Shown in pieces: positions 62,218 to 64,000 of a stretch of DNA of 64,000 nucleotides (the stretch's first letter is position 1; the number at the start of each line of letters is the position of its first letter). Origin of the DNA: Mycteria americana (Eukaryota > Chordata > Aves > Ciconiiformes > Ciconiidae). The stretch is from assembly GCF_035582795.1 (NCBI RefSeq), contig NC_134365.1:222411887-222475886 (forward strand), written 5' to 3'. The position numbers were made by a program, and so were the translations under genes. The notes below the pieces were generated by a model. That model was not told where the DNA came from, did not search any database, and saw only the letters and a list, made by a program, of their open reading frames with translations.

Positions 62218-63372
62218 CTATTGCCGTGTCAGCAGTAGGGCACCTGGTCTAGGTTCCCTTTCTAGTCTCTGGAGAGAGGTAGACATTTCCGGGGGATAAT
62301 TCATTGCACCTGACTTCACACCTATTCTAGGATGGGATAAATTATTTTCTGACAGTGCCTCCCTCTCTCTCAGCATCTGGCCTGTCTTTATCAGCTTGTG
62401 AGATACTGAGTCCTGCCAACTGCCCAATAGTTTCAAGATCCCTTCCTGGATCTGCTTCATCTTTATGCCGTAAATGAGGGGGTTGAGCATGGGAGGGACT
62501 GTCAAATAGAAATCAGCCACCAGGACTTGGACATGAGGTGCCAAGCCAAAAGAGAACATCTGCAGGTACATGGAGAGTAGGCCACCTATGTAAAACAGCA
62601 GGATGATGGAAACATGGGACCCGCAGGTCCTGAGGGCCTTGAGACGTGCCTCTTGGGATGGCAGCCTCATCACAGACCTGAGGATCATACCATAGGAGAA
62701 GGTGATGAAGACAGAGTCTGTCCCCACCAATAGCGTTGCCACGATGAGGCTGTAGAGATCGCTGACAGACGGGTCGGTACAGGCCAGCTCCACCACGGCC
62801 ATGTGCTCGCAGTAGGAATGAGGGATGACTCTGGTTTTGCAGTAGGGTAAGCTGGTGAGGAGGCACATTAAAGGTGTCATGACACCAGCTCCCCTGGCCA
62901 GAGACAGCAGTCCCATCTGGATGGTCCTTGAGCTCGTTAGGATGGTGGTATATCTCAGGGGGTTGCAGATGGCTATGTACCGGTCAAAGGACATTGCCAG
63001 GAGCACCCCTGACTCCACTGCAGTGAATGTGTGGATGAAGAACATCTGGATGAAGCAGGCCTCAAAACCAATCTCCCTTGAGTCCAACCAGAATACACCC
63101 AGCATTTTGGGAACTACAGCAGTTGAGAAGATGAGGTCAATGACAGCCAACATGGAAATGAAATAGTACATAGGCTCATGGAGGCTTTTGTTCAGCCTCA
63201 CAGCAAGAAGGACCATGCTATTTCCCAGCAAGGTCATGATGTATGTAAAGCAGAATGGGATGGAAAACCACACGTGGAGAGCTTCCAGGCCAGGGATGCC
63301 CGTCAGGAGAAAAGACGAAGAGTTGGTGTTGGATCGGTTGGCGGTTGACATGGCACAGGTGGGCCAAGCCAT
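62218..63372 (-). CDS. Intact class I olfactory receptor (family 51/52-like), long C-terminal tail
   Basis: Single-exon G-protein-coupled receptor of olfactory neurons. Motifs in order: N-glycosylation sites in NRS/NSS, LTGIPGLE, TM1 with LLGNS, HEPMYYFISML, TM3 Cys and MSFDRYIAIC, a long second loop with HSYCEHMAVVELAC (class I type), TM5 SYGMIL, TM6 KALRTCGSHV, TM7 PMLNPLIYGIK. No stop or frameshift over 384 codons. A second Met at 63351 (MSTANRS) gives 377 residues and matches the usual receptor start better than the first Met. About 80 residues follow NPLIY, against some 25-30 in ordinary receptors; the extra tail shows no motif I recognise. It is on the same strand as the two receptor pseudogenes. 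Family call is secure, exact subfamily is not. Confidence 0.95.
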   Translation of the reverse strand: MAWPTCAMSTANRSNTNSSSFLLTGIPGLEALHVWFSIPFCFTYIMTLLGNSMVLLAVRLNKSLHEPMYYFISMLAVIDLIFSTAVVPKMLGVFWLDSREIGFEACFIQMFFIHTFTAVESGVLLAMSFDRYIAICNPLRYTTILTSSRTIQMGLLSLARGAGVMTPLMCLLTSLPYCKTRVIPHSYCEHMAVVELACTDPSVSDLYSLIVATLLVGTDSVFITFSYGMILRSVMRLPSQEARLKALRTCGSHVSIILLFYIGGLLSMYLQMFSFGLAPHVQVLVADFYLTVPPMLNPLIYGIKMKQIQEGILKLLGSWQDSVSHKLIKTGQMLREREALSENNLSHPRIGVKSGAMNYPPEMSTSLQRLEREPRPGALLLTRQ

Positions 63373-64000
63373 ATCTTTGTTCCCGACTCTAGTTCCCTGT
63401 AACAGCGACAGAAAGGTTGGGATTTGGCTGCCATCTGTTTGATCATAAAACTGTGCACACTGCAGTTTTCAAGCATCACACAATTTTGTTGCATTTATTT
63501 GGGGAAAAACTTTCAGAACCTGTTGTCTGCAGTCAGGCTTTTAAACTGATGCTGTGGTCAGCGCTTTCCAGAGGACACATCACTGGAGAGTCCTGGCTGT
63601 CCTATTCCTCACACGGGGCCACCTTCCCTTCTGCTTCTCCTTCCAGCCCCTCTGAGTTACCCCTAGCTTTTGCTGTATGCGTGTCTGTCTAAAGGCTGGC
63701 ACCACGGTGTCCTGCCCTGTCATGGCTTCCAGCCGCTATTGCCACTATCAGTGGGCAGGAGTGAGGCATAATGACCCCAGGCTCTTTGGCCCTTGCCCAG
63801 CCTTCATGAGCGGTGCAACGGCAGGGCTGAAGGACTTGCTGCAAGGACTTGCAAGCAAGTCCTCCCTCCGTACGCCCTGCTCCGAGAGAGGACTGGGCGT
63901 ATGGGTCCAGGTCACACAAGTTCCATCCTGTTGCTGCTTTGGGTCATGCAGAAGCTGCACCTAGACAACATGTCCATGGTGAAACTGGGCTGAGAAAACT
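63373..64000. other. Sequence upstream of the intact olfactory receptor
   Basis: Expected to hold the receptor's 5' non-coding exon or promoter, but no splice site, TATA box or known element can be assigned with confidence. Confidence 0.4.

Overview
The window is nuclear DNA from a vertebrate, most likely a bird. A crocodilian or turtle is the main alternative. Reasons: multi-exon genes with GT-AG introns, 5'-truncated CR1 LINEs ending in the typical ATTCTATG-like 3' repeats, GC-rich compact intergenic DNA, and the neighbourhood of RRM1 with class I olfactory receptors, which matches human 11p15.4. I see no prokaryotic feature, CRISPR array, tRNA or rRNA gene, and no recognisable viral element.

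Layout. (1) 1-8478, minus strand: a complete-looking SLC6-family Na+/Cl--dependent transporter gene. Its 14 coding exons join in frame to a 604-residue protein, and a polyadenylation signal lies at 62-67. (2) 8479-16600: GC-rich, then more AT-rich, intergenic DNA with nothing I can name. It should hold the 5' non-coding exon(s) and promoter of the SLC6 gene. (3) 16600-17072: CpG-rich promoter of RRM1 with E2F- and YY1-like motifs. (4) 17073-34547, plus strand: RRM1, the large subunit of ribonucleotide reductase. Nineteen exons join in frame to 792 residues, the same length as human RRM1. Intron 1 holds a 53-bp minisatellite, intron 6 a CR1 fragment and intron 16 a near-perfect hairpin. (5) 35600-64000: an olfactory-receptor region with three loci, all on the minus strand. 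Two are pseudogenes (about 41685-42780 and 45690-46690) and one is an intact class I receptor (62218-63372). Long stretches between them hold CR1 fragments, a G-rich minisatellite, orphan CpG-dense segments and AT-rich islands with homeodomain-type sites.

How the genes relate: RRM1 makes dNTPs in every dividing cell, the transporter moves small solutes (probably amino acids) across the plasma membrane, and the receptors serve olfaction. They are neighbours by synteny, and nothing here suggests a shared pathway. I found no convincing new molecular system. The most unusual structures are an olfactory-receptor pseudogene bracketed by 138-bp inverted repeats about 96% identical, the intronic hairpin, a transporter paralogue beside RRM1 that I cannot assign to a named SLC6 member, and an intact receptor with an unusually long C-terminal tail.
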